From Hydractinia symbiolongicarpus (Eukaryota; Cnidaria; Hydrozoa; Anthoathecata; Hydractiniidae), in assembly GCF_029227915.1 (NCBI RefSeq), contig NC_079875.1, positions 21,199,001 through 21,263,000 on the forward strand: a stretch of 64,000 nt of DNA, read 5' to 3'. Positions 8,708 through 22,577 of this stretch are shown here, one piece after another. Position 1 is the first letter of the stretch; each line of letters opens with the position of its first letter. A program made the translations under genes and the position numbers. A model generated the notes under the pieces. The model searched no databases, was not told the DNA's origin, and saw only the letters and a list, made by a program, of their open reading frames with translations.

Positions 8708-11192
8708 CCATATTACAGCCTTTATAAGACTGTGCACGTAGTTAAGAGTGTTGTAAGGCAACGGCGCTAATTAGAACAACTTGGGACGTTGTAGCGCATT
8801 GAGACTGGAACGACAAGTCCAATGGTAATCGGCGCAGGCAGCTGAAACCGCGTGATTTACGTGTTAGGCCTTTATTAGACTGCAAAAGGCCACATTACGG
8901 TCTTTATAGCACTGTGCACGTAGTTAAGAGTGTTCTAAGGCCATGGCGCTAAGGAAAACCACTTTGAAAGTTGTAGTGCATTGAGACTGGAAGGAATAGT
9001 CCAATGGTAACCTGCGCAGGGAGATGGAGCGGCGTGATTTAATTGTGCGTCCTTTATTAGACTGCAAAAGGCCATATTACGGTCTTTATAGCACTGTGCA
9101 CGTAGTTAAGAGTGTTCTAAGGCCACAGCACTAAGGAAAACGACTTGGGACGTTGTAGCGCATTGAGACTGGAAGGAATAGTCCAATGGTAAGCTAGCCA
9201 GGCAGAGGGAACCACGTGATTTACGTGTGAGGCCTTTATTACACTGCAAAAGGCCATATTACAGCCTTTATAGGAAGATGCACGTAGTTAAGAGTGTTGT
9301 AAAGCGACGGCGCTAATGAAAACGACTTGGGATGTTGTAGCGCATTGAGACTGGAACGACTAGTCCAATGGTAACCTGCGCAGGCAGATGGAACCTCGTG
9401 ATTTACGTGTGAGGTCTTTATTTGACTTCAAAAGGCCATATTACAGCCTTTATAGGACTGTGCACGCAGTTAAGAGAGTTCTAAAGCCACGGCGCTATGG
9501 AAAACAACTTGGGACGTTGTAGCACACTGAGACTGGAAAGACTAGTCCAATGGTAACCGGCGCAGGCAACTCAAACCGCGTGATTTAAGTGTGCGGCTTT
9601 ATTAGACTGCAAAAGGCCATACTACGGTTTTTATAGGACTCCACACGTAGTTAAGTGTGTTTTAAGGCCACGGCGCTAAGGAGAACTACTTGGAACGTTG
9701 TAGTGCAATGACGCTGGAAGGAATAGTCCAATGGTAACCTGCGCAGGGAGATGGAGCGGCGTGATTTAATTGTGCGTCCTTTATTAGACTGCAAAAGGCG
9801 ATATTACGGTCTTTATAGCACTGTGCACGTAGTTAAGAGTGTTCTAAGGCCACAGCACTAAGGAAAACGACTTGGGACGTTGTAGCGCATTGAGACTGGA
9901 ACGAATAGTCCAATGGTAAGCTGCGCAGGCAGATGAAATCACGTGACTTACATGTGAGGCTTTTATTAGACTGGAAAAGGGCATATTATAGCCTTTGTAG
10001 GACGATGCACGTAGTTAAGAGTGTACTAAAGCAACGGCGCTAATGAAAACAACTTGGGACGTTGTAGCGCATTGAGACTGGAAGGAATAGTCCAATGGTA
10101 ACCTGCGCAGACAGGTGAAACCACGTGATTTACGTGTGAGGTCTTTATTAGACTGCAAAAGGTCATATTACAGCCTTTATAGGACTGTGCACGTAGTTAA
10201 GAGAGCTCTAAAGCCACGGCGCTAAATAGAACCACTTGGAACGTTGTAGGGCCAATGGTAAGCTGCCCAGGCAGAGGGAACCACGTGATTTACGTGTGAG
10301 GCCTTTATTACACTGCAAAAGGCCATATTACAGCCTTTATAGGAAGATGCACGTAGTTAAGAGTGTTCTAAGGCGACGGCGCTAATGAAAGCGACTTTCG
10401 ACGACGAAGCGCATTGAGACTGGAACGACTAGTCCAATGGTAAGCTGCGCAGGCAGATGAAACCACGTGATTTACATGTGAGGCTTTTATTAGACTGGAA
10501 AAGGGCATATTATAGCCTTTGTAGGACGATGCACGTAGTTAAGAGTGTTTTAAGGCCACGGCGCTATGGAGAACTACTTGGAACGTTGTAGTGCAATGAC
10601 GCTGGAAGGAATAGTCCAATGGTAACCTGCGCAGGGAGATGGAGCGGCGTGATTTAATTGTGCGTCCTTTATTAGACTGCAAAAGGCCATATTACGGTCT
10701 TTATAGCACTGTGCACGTAGTTAAGAGTGTTCTAAGGCCACAGCACTAAGGAAAACGACTTGGGATGTTGTAGCGCATTAAGACTGGAACGACTAGTCCA
10801 ATGATAACCTGCGCAGGCAGATGGAACCTCGTGATTTACGTGTGAGGCTTTTATTAGACTGCAAAAAGCCATATTACAGCCTTTAAACGACTGTGCATGC
10901 AGTTAATGGTGTTCTAAGGCGACGGCGCTAATGAAAGCGACTTTCGACGATGAAACGCATTGAGACTGGAACAACTAGTCCAATGGTAAGCTGCGCAGGC
11001 AGATGAAACCACGTGATTTACATGTGAGGCTTTTATTAGACTGGAAAAGGGCATATTATAGCCTTTGTAGGACGATGCACGTAGTTAAGAGTGTTCTAAA
11101 GCGACGGCGCTAATAAAAACAACTTGGGACGTTGTAGCGCATTGAGACTGGAAGGAATAGTCCAATGGTAACCTGCGCAGACAGGTGAAACC
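8708..11192 (+). repeat. Segment D2, second copy of super-repeat part D
   Basis: Almost identical to 1-2485 at a constant offset of 8707, which is 48 monomers less 29 bases and defines the super-repeat period. The copy includes the 22-base deletion monomer (10163-10322) and the single-base-short GTGCGGCTTTATTAG near 9593. The main difference lies at about 9070-9210, where this copy has a CCACAGCACTAAGG monomer in place of the TTCTGAGGCC monomer of D1. Homology ends at about 11192, where D2 runs into the central block and not into an E segment. Confidence 0.92.
10163..10322 (+). repeat. 160-base monomer with a 22-base deletion (D2)
   Basis: Partner of the short monomer 1456-1615, with the same deletion endpoints and flanks at offset 8707. 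Confidence 0.93.
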
Positions 11193-13142
11193 ACGTGATT
11201 TACGTGTGAGGTCTTTATTAGACTGCAAAAGGCCATAATACGGTCGTTATAGGGCTGTGCACGTAATTAAGAGAGTTCTGAGGCCACGGCGCTAAGGAGA
11301 ACCACTTGGAACGTTGTTGTGCATTGAGACTGGAAGGAATAGTCAATTGGTAACCTGCGCAGGCAGGTGAAACCAGGTGATTTACGTGTGAGGCCTTTAT
11401 TAGACTGCAAAAGGCCATATTACAGCCTTTATAGGACGATGCACGTAGTTAAGAGTGTTGAAAAGCGACGGCGCTAAGGAAAATGACTTGGGACGTTGTA
11501 CCACATTGAGACTTGAAGGACTAGTCCAATGGTAACCTGCGCAGGCAGATGGAACCTCGTGATTTACGTGTGAGGTCTTTATTTGACTGCAAAAGGCCAT
11601 ATTAAAGCCTTTATATGACTGTGCACGTAGTTAAGAGTGTTCTAAGGCGACGGCACTAATGAAAATGACTTGGGATGTTGTAGCGCATTGAGACTGGAAC
11701 GACTAGTCCAATGGTAACCTGCACAGGCAGATGGAACCACGTGATTTACGTGTGAGGCCTTTATTAGACTGCAAAAGGTCATATTACAGCCCTTATAGGA
11801 CTGTGCACGTAGTTAAGAGTGTTCTAAGGCGACGGCGCTAATGAAAGCGACCATAGACGTTGTAGCGCATTGAGACTGGAACGACTAGCCCAATGGTAAC
11901 CTGCGCAGGCAGATAGAACCACGTGATTTACGTGCGAGGCTTTTATTACCCTGCAAAACGCCATATTACGGTCGTTATAGGGCTGTGCACGTAATTAAGA
12001 GAGCTCTAAAGCCACGGCGCTAAATAGAACCACTTGGAACGTTGTAGGGCATTGAGACTGGAAGGAATAGTCCAATGGTAAGCTGCCCAGGCAGAGGGAA
12101 CCACGTGATTTACGTGTGAGGCCTTTATTACACTGCAAAAGGCCATATTACAGCCTTTATAGGAAGATGCACGTAGTTAAGAGTGTTGTAAAGCGACGGC
12201 GCTAAGGAAAACGACTTGGGATGTTGTAGCGCATTAAGACTGGAACGACTAGTCCAATGATAACCTGCGCAGGCAGATGGAACCTCGTGATTTACGTGTG
12301 AGGCTTTTATTAGACTGCAAAAAGCCATATTACAGCCTTTAAACGACTGTGCATGCAGTTAATGGTGTTCTAAGGCGACGGCGCTAATGAAAGCGACTTT
12401 CGACGTTGTAGCGCATTGAGACTGGAAGGAATAGTCCAATGGTAACCTGCGCAGACAGGTGAAACCACGTGATTTACGTGTGAGGTCTTTATTAGACTGC
12501 AAAAGGCCATAATACGGTCGTTATAGGGCTGTGCACGTAATTAAGAGAGTTCTGAGGCCACGGCGCTAAAGAGAACCACTTGGAACGTTGTTGTGCATTG
12601 AGACTGGAAGGAATAGTCAATTGGTAACCTGCGCAGGCAGATGGAACCTCGTGATTTACGTGTGAGGTCTTTATTAGACTGCAAAAGGTCAGATTACAGC
12701 CTTTATAGGACTGTGCATGTAGTGAAGAGAGTTCTAAGGCGACGGCGCTAATGAAAACGACTTGGGACGTTGTAGCGCATTGAGACTGGAACGAATAGTC
12801 CAATGGTAACCTGCACAGGCAGATGGAACAACGTGATTTACGTGTGAGGCCTTTATTACCCTGCAAAACGCCATATTACGGTCGTTATAGGGCTGTGCAC
12901 GTAATTAAGAGAGCTCTAAAGCCACGGCGCTAAATAGAACCACTTGGAACGTTGTAGGGCATTGTGACAGGAAGGAATAGTCCGATGGTAAGCTGCGCAG
13001 GCAGATGAAACCACGTGATTTACATGTGAGGCTTTTATTAGACTGGAAAACGCCATATTACGGTCGTTATAGGGCTGTGCACGTAATTAAGAGAGCTCTA
13101 AAGCCACGACGCTAAATAGAACCACTTGGAACGTTGTAGGGC
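11193..13142 (+). repeat. Left border of the central block, mixed monomers
   Basis: About 11 monomers of classes that make up the central HORs, without a clean repeating order here. They include the GGTCGTTATAGGGCTG class near 11235, 11970, 12510, 12890 and 13060, the TTGAAAAGCGACGG class near 11457, and the TTTAAACGACTGTGCATGC class near 12340. Several later HORs share short runs with this stretch, so it may hold ancestral orders. No gene is visible. Confidence 0.82.
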
Positions 13143-15690
13143 ATTGAGACTGGAAGGAATAGTCCAATGGTAAGCTGCGCAGGCAGGTGAAACCACGTGA
13201 TTTACGTGTGAGGCCTTTATTAGACTGCAAAAGGCCATATTACAGCCTTTATAGGACGATGCACGTAGTTAAGAGTGTTGAAAAGCGACGGCGCTAAGGA
13301 AAACGACTTGGGACGTTGTACCACATTGAGACTTGAAGGACTAGTCCAATGGTAACCTGCGCAGGCAGATGGAACCTCGTGATTTACGTGTGAGGTCTTT
13401 ATTTGACTGCAAAAGGCCATATTAAAGCCTTTATATGACTGTGCACGTAGTTAAGAGTGTTCTAAGGCGACGGCACTAATGAAAATGACTTGGGATGTTG
13501 TAGCGCATTGAGACTGGAACAACTAGTCCAATGGTAACCTGCACAGGCAGATGAAACCACGTGATTTACATGTGAGGCTTTTATTAGACTGGAAAAGGGC
13601 ATATTATAGCCTTTGTAGGACGATGCACGTAGTTAAGAGTGTTCTAAAGCGACGGCGCTAATGAAAACAACTTGGGACGTTGTAGCGCATTGAGACTGGA
13701 AGGAATAGTCCAATGGTAACCTGCGCAGACAGGTGAAACCACGTGATTTACGTGTGAGGTCTTTATTAGACTGCAAAAGGCCATAATACGGTCGTTATAG
13801 GGCTGTGCACGTAATTAAGAGAGTTCTGAGGCCACGGCGCTAAAGAGAACCACTTGGAACGTTGTTGTGCATTGAGACTGGAAGGAATAGTCAATTGGTA
13901 ACCTGCGCAGGCAGATGGAACCTCGTGATTTACGTGTGAGGTCTTTATTAGACTGCAAAAGGTCATATTACAGCCTTTATAGGACTGTGCACGTAGTGAA
14001 GAGAGTTCTGAGGCCACGGCGCTAAGGAGAACCACTTGGAACGTTGTTGTGCATTGAGACTGGAAGGAATAGTCAATTGGTAACCTGCGCAGGCAGATGG
14101 AACCTCGTGATTTACGTGTGAGGTCTTTATTAGACTGCAAAAGGTCATATTACAGCCTTTATAGGACTGTGCACGTAATTAAGAGTGTTGAAAAGCGACG
14201 GCGCTAAGGAAAACGACTTGGGACGTTGTACCACATTGAGACTGGAACAACTAGTCCAATGGTAACCTGCACAGGCAGATGAAACCACGTCATTTACATG
14301 TGAGGCTTTTATTAGACTGGAAAAGGGCATATTATAGCCTTTGTAGGACGATGCACGTAGTTAAGAGTGTTCTAAAGCGACGGCGCTAATGAAAACAACT
14401 TGGGACGTTGTAGCGCATTGAGACTGGAAGGAATAGTCCAATGGTAAGCTGCGCAGGCAGGTGAAACCACGTGATTTACGTGTGAGGCCTTTATTAGACT
14501 GCAAAAGGCCATATTACAGCCTTTATAGGACGATGCACGTAGTTAAGAGTGTTGAAAAGCGACGGCGCTAAGGAAAACGACTTGGGACGTTGTACCACAT
14601 TGAGACTTGAAGGACTAGTCCAATGGTAACCTGCGCAGGCAGATGGAACCTCGTGATTTACGTGTGAGGTCTTTATTTGACTGCAAAAGGCCATATTAAA
14701 GCCTTTATATGACTGTGCACGTAGTTAAGAGTGTTCTAAGGCGACGGCACTAATGAAAATGACTTGGGATGTTGTAGCGCATTGAGACTGGAACAACTAG
14801 TCCAATGGTAACCTGCACAGGCAGATGAAACCACGTGATTTACATGTGAGGCTTTTATTAGACTGGAAAAGGGCATATTATAGCCTTTGTAGGACGATGC
14901 ACGTAGTTAAGAGTGTTCTAAAGCGACGGCGCTAATGAAAACAACTTGGGACGTTGTAGCGCATTGAGACTGGAAGGAATAGTCCAATGGTAACCTGCGC
15001 AGACAGGTGAAACCACGTGATTTACGTGTGAGGTCTTTATTAGACTGCAAAAGGCCATAATACGGTCGTTATAGGGCTGTGCACGTAATTAAGAGAGTTC
15101 TGAGGCCACGGCGCTAAAGAGAACCACTTGGAACGTTGTTGTGCATTGAGACTGGAAGGAATAGTCAATTGGTAACCTGCGCAGGCAGATGGAACCTCGT
15201 GATTTACGTGTGAGGTCTTTATTAGACTGCAAAAGGTCATATTACAGCCTTTATAGGACTGTGCACGTAGTGAAGAGAGTTCTGAGGCCACGGCGCTAAG
15301 GAGAACCACTTGGAACGTTGTTGTGCATTGAGACTGGAAGGAATAGTCAATTGGTAACCTGCGCAGGCAGATGGAACCTCGTGATTTACGTGTGAGGTCT
15401 TTATTAGACTGCAAAAGGTCATATTACAGCCTTTATAGGACTGTGCACGTAATTAAGAGTGTTGAAAAGCGACGGCGCTAAGGAAAACGACTTGGGACGT
15501 TGTACCACATTGAGACTGGAACAACTAGTCCAATGGTAACCTGCACAGGCAGATGAAACCACGTCATTTACATGTGAGGCTTTTATTAGACTGGAAAAGG
15601 GCATATTATAGCCTTTGTAGGACGATGCACGTAGTTAAGAGTGTTCTAAAGCGACGGCGCTAATGAAAACAACTTGGGACGTTGTAGCGC
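13143..15690 (+). repeat. 7-monomer HOR (1274 bp), two complete copies
   Basis: Units 13143-14416 and 14417-15690 match at an exact offset of 1274 bases, which is seven monomers with no indel. By eye they are virtually identical, including rare variants such as CACGTCATTTACATG near 14287 and 15561 and AGTCAATTGGTAACC in two neighbouring monomers. The left edge is set by GTAGGGC before the first copy against GTAGCGC before the second. The near identity points to a recent duplication or to recent homogenisation. Confidence 0.92.
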
Positions 15691-16213
15691 ATTGAGACTG
15701 GAAGGAATAGTCCAATGGTAACCTGCGCAGACAGGTGAAACCACGTGATTTACGTGTGAGGTCTTTATTAGACTGCAAAAGGCCATAATACGGTCGTTAT
15801 AGGGCTGTGCACGTAATTAGGAGAGTTCTGAGGCCACGGCGCTAAGGAGAACCACTTGGAACGTTGTTGTGCATTGAGACTGGAAGGAATAATCAGTTGG
15901 TAACCTGCGCAGGCAGATGGAACCTCGTGATTTACGTGTGAGGTCTTTATTAGACTGCAAAAGGTCATATTACAGCCTTTATAGGACTGTGCACGTAGTG
16001 AAGAGAGTTCTAAGGCGACGGCGCTAATGAAAACGACTTGGGACGTTGTAGCGCATTGAGACTGGAACAAATAGTCCAATGGTAACCTGCACAGGCAGAT
16101 GGAACAACGTGATTTACGTGTGAGGCCTTTATTACCCTGCAAAACGCCATATTACGTTATAGGGCTGTGCACGTAATTAAGAGAGCTCTAAAGCCACGGC
16201 GCTAAATAGAACC
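15691..16213 (+). repeat. Linking monomers after the first 7-mer HOR
   Basis: About three monomers of central classes (GACAGGTG, GGTCGTTATAGGGCTG and GTAGTGAAGAGAG types). One monomer, 16147-16324, is 178 bases because GGTC is missing after ATATTAC. No gene is visible. Confidence 0.8.
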
Positions 16214-16324
16214 ACTTGGAACGTTGTAGGGCATTGTGACTGGAAGGAATAGTCCGATGGTAAGCTGCACAGGCATATGGAACAACGTGATTTACGTGTG
16301 AGGCCTTTATTACCCTGCAAAACG
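16147..16324 (+). repeat. 178-base monomer with a 4-base deletion
   Basis: ATTACGTTATAGGG stands where the class reads ATTACGGTCGTTATAGGG, so four bases are missing. I saw this form only once. Confidence 0.88.
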
Positions 16325-19300
16325 CCATATTACGGTCGTTATAGGGCTGTGCACGTAATTAAGAGAGCTCTAAAGCCACGGCGCTAAATAGAACCACTTG
16401 GAACGTTGTAGGGCATTGAGACTTGAAGGAATATTCCAATGGTAACCTGCGAGGCTAGATGGAACCATGTGATTTACGTGCAAGGCATTTATTAGACTGC
16501 AAAAGGCCATATTACAGCATTTATAGGACTGTGCACGTAGTTAAGAGTGTTGTAAGGCAACGGCGCTAATGAGAACGACTTGGGACGTTGTAGCGCATTG
16601 AGACTGGAACGACAAGTCCAATGGTAATCGGCGCAGGCAGCTGAAACCGCGTGATTTACGTGTTAGGCCTTTATTAGACTGCAAAAGGCCATATTACAGC
16701 CTTTAAAGGACTGTGCACGTGGTTAAGAGTGTTCTAAGGCGACGGCGCTAATGAAAGCGAACTTGGACGTTGTGGCGCATCGAGACTGGAACGACTAGTC
16801 CAATGGTAACTTGTCCAGGCAGATGGAACCACGTGATTTACGCGTGAGGCCTTTATTAGACTGCAAAAGGCCACATTACGGTCTTTATAGCACTGTGAAG
16901 TTAGTTAAGAGTGTTCTAAGGCCATGGCGCTAAGGAAAACCACTTGGAACGTTGTAGGGCATTGTGACTGGAAGGAATAGTCCGATGGTAAGCTGCGCAG
17001 GCAGATGAAACCACGTGATTTACATGTGAGGCTTTTATTAGACTGGAAAAGGGCATATTATAGCCTTTGTAGGACGATGCACGTAGTTAAGAGTGTTCTA
17101 AAGCGACGGCGCTAAGTAAAACGACTTGGGACGTTGTAGCGCATTGAGACTGGAAGGAATAGTCCAATGGTAACCTGCACAGGCATATGGAACAACGTGA
17201 TTTACGTGTGAGGTCTTTATTAGACTGCAAAAGGCCATAATACGGTCGTTATAGGGCTGTGCACGTAATTAAGAGAGTTCTGAGGCCACGGCGCTAAAGA
17301 GAACCACTTGGAACGTTGTTGTGCATTGAGACTGGAAGGAATAGTCAATTGGTAACCTGCGCAGGCAGATGGAACCTCGTGATTTACGTGTGAGGTCCTT
17401 ATTAGACTGCAAAAGGTCATATTACAGCCTTTATAGGACTGTGCACGTAGTGAAGAGAGTTATAAGGCGACGGCGCTAATGAAAACGACTTGGGACGTTG
17501 TAGCGCATTGAGACTGGAACGAATAGTCCAATGGTAACCTGCACAGGCAGATGGAACAACGTGATTTACGTGTGAGGCCTTTATTACCCTGCAAAACGCC
17601 ATATTACGGTCGTTATAGGGCTGTGCACGTAATTAAGAGAGCTCTAAAGCCACGGCGCTAAATAGAACCACTTGGAACGTTGTAGGGCATTGAGACTGGA
17701 AGGAATAGTCCAATGGTAAGCTGCACAGGCTGGTGAAACCACGTGATTTACGTGTGAGGCCTTTATTAGACTGCAAAAGGCCATATTACAGCCTTTATAG
17801 GACGATGCACGTAGTTAAGAGTGTTGAAAAGCGACGGCGCTAAGGAAAACGACTTGGGACGTTGTACCACATTGAGACTTGAAGGACTAGTCCAATGGTA
17901 ACCTGCGCAGGCAGATGGAACCTCGTGATTTACGTGTGAGGTCTTTATTTGACTGCAAAAGGCCATATTAAAGCCTTTATATGACTGTGCACGTAGTTAA
18001 GAGTGTTCTAAGGCGACGGCACTAATGAAAATGACTTGGAACGTTGTAGGGCATTGTGACTGGAAGGAATAGTCCGATGGTAAGCTGCACAGGCATATGG
18101 AACAACGTGATTTACGTGTGAGGCCTTTATTACCCTGCAAAACGCCATATTACGGTCGTTATAGGGCTGTGCACGTAATTAAGAGAGCTCTAAAGCCACG
18201 GCGCTAAATAGAACCACTTGGAACGTTGTAGGGCATTGAGACTGGAAGGAATATTCCAATGGTAACCTGCGAGGCTAGATGGAACCATGTGATTTACGTG
18301 CAAGGCATTTATTAGACTGCAAAAGGCCATATTACAGCCTTTATAGGACTGTGCACGTAGTTAAGAGTGTTGTAAGGCAACGGCGCTAATGAGAACGACT
18401 TGGGACGTTGTAGCGCATTGAGACTGGAACGACAAGTCCAATGGTAATCGGCGCAGGCAGCTGAAACCGCGTGATTTACGTGTTAGGCCTTTATTAGACT
18501 GCAAAAGGCCATATTACAGCCTTTAAAGGACTGTGCACGTGGTTAAGAGTGTTCTAAGGCGACGGCGCTAATGAAAGCGAACTTGGACGTTGTGGCGCAT
18601 CGAGACTGGAACGACTAGTCCAATGGTAACTTGTCCAGGCAGATGGAACCACGTGATTTACGCGTGAGGCCTTTATTAGACTGCAAAAGGCCACATTACG
18701 GTCTTTATAGCACTGTGAAGTTAGTTAAGAGTGTTCTAAAGCGACGGCGCTAAGTAAAACGACTTGGGACGTTGTAGCGCATTGAGACTGGAAGGAATAG
18801 TCCAATGGTAACCTGCACAGGCATATGGAACAACGTGATTTACGTGTGAGGTCTTTATTAGACTGCAAAAGGCCATAATACGGTCGTTATAGGGCTGTGC
18901 ACGTAATTAAGAGAGTTCTGAGGCCACGGCGCTAAAGAGAACCACTTGGAACGTTGTTGTGCATTGAGACTGGAAGGAATAGTCAATTGGTAACCTGCGC
19001 AGGCAGATGGAACCTCGTGATTTACGTGTGAGGTCTTTATTAGACTGCAAAAGGTCATATTACAGCCTTTATAGGACTGTGCACGTAGTGAAGAGAGTTC
19101 TAAGGCGACGGCGCTAATGAAAACGACTTGGGACGTTGTAGCGCATTGAGACTGGAACGAATAGTCCAATGGTAACCTGCACAGGCAGATGGAACAACGT
19201 GATTTACGTGTCAGGCCTTTATTACCCTGCAAAACGCCATATTACGGTCGTTATAGGGCTGTGCACGTAATTAAGAGAGCTCTAAAGCCACGGCGCTAAA

Positions 19301-19671
19301 TAGAACCACTTGGAACGTTGTAGGGCATTGAGACTGGAAGGAATAGTCCAATGGTAAGCTGCACAGGCTGGTGAAACCACGTGATTTACGTGTGAGGCCT
19401 TTATTAGACTGCAAAAGGCCATATTACAGCCTTTATAGGACGATGCACGTAGTTAAGAGTGTTGAAAAGCGACGGCGCTAAGGAAAACGACTTGGGACGT
19501 TGTACCACATTGAGACTTGAAGGACTAGTCCAATGGTAACCTGCGCAGGCAGATGGAACCTCGTGATTTACGTGTGAGGTCTTTATTTGACTGCAAAAGG
19601 CCATATTAAAGCCTTTATATGACTGTGCACGTAGTTAAGAGTGTTCTAAGGCGACGGCACTAATGAAAATG
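16214..19671 (+). repeat. 10-mer / 9-mer tandem pair (1820 and 1638 bp)
   Basis: Unit one is 16214-18033 (1820 bases, ten monomers). Unit two is 18034-19671 (1638 bases, nine monomers). Bases 16214-16919 match 18034-18739 at offset 1820, and 17101-18033 match 18739-19671 at offset 1638. The second unit has therefore lost exactly one monomer (16920-17100) by an in-register deletion. Shared rare marks are GCAAGGCATTTATTAG, GCGCATCGAGACTGG, CACTGTGAAGTTAG and GCTAAGTAAAACG. The second unit runs directly into, and overlaps, the first copy of the large H repeat. Confidence 0.9.
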
Positions 19672-22577
19672 ACTTGGGATGTTGTAGCGCATTGAGACTG
19701 GAACGACTAGTCCAATGGTAACCTGCACAGGCAGATGAAACCACGTGATTTACATGTGAGGCTTTTATTAGACTGGAAAAGGGCATATTATAGCCTTTGT
19801 AGGACGATGCACGTAGTTAAGAGTGTTCTAAAGCGACGGCGCTAATGAAAACAACTTGGGACGTTGCAGCGCATTGAGACTGGAAGGAATAGTCCAATGG
19901 TAACCTGCGCAGACAGGTGAAACCACGTGATTTACGTGTGAGGTCTTTATTAGACTGCAAAAGGCCATAATACGGTCGTTATAGGACTGTGCACGTAATT
20001 AAGAGAGTTCTGAGGCCACGGCGCTAAGGAGAACCACTTGGAACGTTGTTGTGCATTGAGACTGGAAGGAATAGTCAATTGGTAACCTGCGCAGGCAGAT
20101 GGAACCTCGTGATTTACGTGTGAGGTCTTTATTAGACTGCAAAAGGTCATATTACAGCCTTTATAGGACTGTGCACGTAGTGAAGAGAGTTCTAAGGCGA
20201 CGGCGCTAATGAAAACGACTTGGGACGTTGTAGCGCATTGAGACTGGAACAAATAGTCCAATGGTAACCTGCACAGGCAGATGGAACAACGTGATTTACG
20301 TGTGAGGCCTTTATTACCCTGCAAAACGCCATATTACGGTCGTTATAGGGCTGTGCACGTAATTAAGAGAGCTCTAAAGCCACGGCGCTAAATAGAACCA
20401 CTTGGAACGTTGTAGGGCATTGTGACTGGAAGGAATAGTCCGATGGTAAGCTGCGCAGGCAGATGAAACCACGTGATTTACATGTGAGGCTTTTATTAGA
20501 CTGGAAAAGGGCATATTATAGCCTTTGTAGGACGATGCACGTAGTTAAGAGTGTTCTAAAGCGACGGCGCTAAGGAAAACGACTTGGGACGTTGTAGCGC
20601 ATTGAGACTGGAAGGAATAGTCCAATGGTAACCTGCACAGGCATATGGAACAACGTGATTTACGTGTGAGGCCTTTATTACCCTGCAAAACGCCATATTA
20701 CGGTCGTTATAGGGCTGTGCACGTAATTAAGAGAGCTCTAAAGCCACGGCGCTAAATAGAACCACTTGGAACGTTGTAGGGCATTGAGACTGGAAGGAAT
20801 AGTCCAATGGTAAGCTGCGCAGGCAGGTGAAACCACGTGATTTACGTGTGAGGCTTTTATTAGACTGCAAAAGGCCATATTACAGCCTTTATAGGACGAT
20901 GCACGTAGATAAGAGTGTTGAAAAGCGACGGCGCTAGGGAAAACGACTTGGGACGTTGTACCACATTGAGACTTGAAGGACTAGTCCAATGGTAACCTGC
21001 GCAGGCAGATGGAACCTCGTGATTTAAGTGTGCGGCCTTTATTAGACTGCAAAAGGCCATACTACGGTCTTTATAGGACTCTACACGTAGTTAAGAGTGT
21101 TCTAAGGCGATGGCACTAATGAAAACGACTTGGGATGTTGTAGCGCATTGAGACTGGAACAACTAGTCCAATGGTAACCTGCACAGGCAGATGGAACCAC
21201 GTGATTTACGTGTGAGGCCTTTATTAGACTGCAAAAGGTCATATTACAGCCCTTATAGGACTGTGTACGTAGTTAAGAGTGTTCTAAGGCGACGGCGCTA
21301 ATGAAAGCGACCTTAGACGTTGTAGCGCATTGAGACTGGAACGACTAGTCCAATGCTAACCTGCGCAGGCAGATAGAACCACGTGATTACGTGCGAGGCT
21401 TTTATTAGACTGCAAAAGGCCATATTACAGCCTTTATAGCACTGTGCACGCACTTAAGAGTGTTCTAAGGCAACGGCGCTAAGGAAAACCACTTGGAACG
21501 TTGTAGTGCATTGACTATGGAAGGAATATTCCAATGGTAACCGGCGCAGGCATCTGAAACCACTTGAGTTACGTCTGCGGCCTTTATTGGACTGCAAAAG
21601 GCCATATTACAGCCTTTATAGGACTGTGCACGCAGTTAATAGTGTTCTAAGGCGACGGCGCTAATGAAAGCGACTTTGGACGATGAAGCGCATTGAGACT
21701 GGAACGACTAGTCCAATGGTAACTTGTCCAGGCAGATGGAACCACGTGATTTACGCGTTAGGCCTTTATTAGACTGCAAAAAGCCATATTACAGCCTTTA
21801 TAAGACTGTGCACGTAGTTAAGAGTGTTGTAAGGCAACGGCGCTAATGAGAACGACTTGGGACGTTGTAGCGCATTGAGACTGGAACGACAAGTCCAATG
21901 GTAATCGGCGCAGGCAGCTGAAACCGCGTGATTTACGTGTTAGGCCTTTATTAGACTGCAAAAGGCCACATTACGGTCTTTATGGCACTGTGCACGTAGT
22001 TAAGAGTGTTCTAAGGCCATGGCGCTAAGGAAAACCACTTTGAAAGTTGTAGTGCATTGACAATGAAAGGAATATTCCAATGGTAACCTGCGAGGCTAGA
22101 TGGAACCATGTGATTTACGTGCGAGGCATTTATTAGACTGCAAAAGGCCATATTACAGCCTTTATAGGACTGTGCACGTAGTTAAGAGTGTTCTAAGGCA
22201 ACGGGGCTAATGAAGACGACTTGGGACGTTGTCGCGCATTGAGACTGGAACGACTAGTCCAATGGTAACTTGTCCAGGCAGATGGAACCACGTGATTTAC
22301 GCGTGAGGCCTTTATTAGACTGCAAAAGGCCACATTACGGTCTTTATAGCACTGTGAAGTTAGTTAAGAGTGTTCTAAGGCCATGGCGCTAAGGAAAACC
22401 ACTTGGAACGTTGTAGGGCATTGTGACTGGAAGGAATAGTCCGATGGTAAGCTGCGCAGGCAGATGAAACCACGTGATTTACATGTGAGGCTTTTATTAG
22501 ACTGGAAAAGGGCATATTATAGCCTTTGTAGGACGATGCACGTAGTTAAGAGTGTTCTAAAGCGACGGCGCTAAGGA
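18740..22577 (+). repeat. H1, oldest-looking copy of the large HOR
   Basis: About 21 monomers that match H2 at offset 3821 from 18740 to about 21300, then at offset 3640 to about 22155, because H2 lacks one monomer present here (about 21300-21480). After 22155 the orders differ. Several positions separate this copy from H2-H5: CTTTTATTAGACTGG near 19762 against CTTTTAATAGACTGG in the others, and AAGGCGACGG near 19649 against AAGACGACGG in H2-H4. H1 therefore branches off before the amplification of the rest. Confidence 0.88.

Noticed and set aside
12492-12866. Minus-strand open frames of 61-124 codons that recur all along the window with similar peptides (also for example 13766-14140, 22679-23053, 31044-31418, 47104-47436)
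   Set aside because: They repeat with the satellite period. The unit of 182 is not a multiple of three, so each new monomer shifts the frame and the peptide changes reading. Changes fall freely at all codon positions, copies open and close with single substitutions, and the peptide has no recognisable domain. I see no reason to call them genes.
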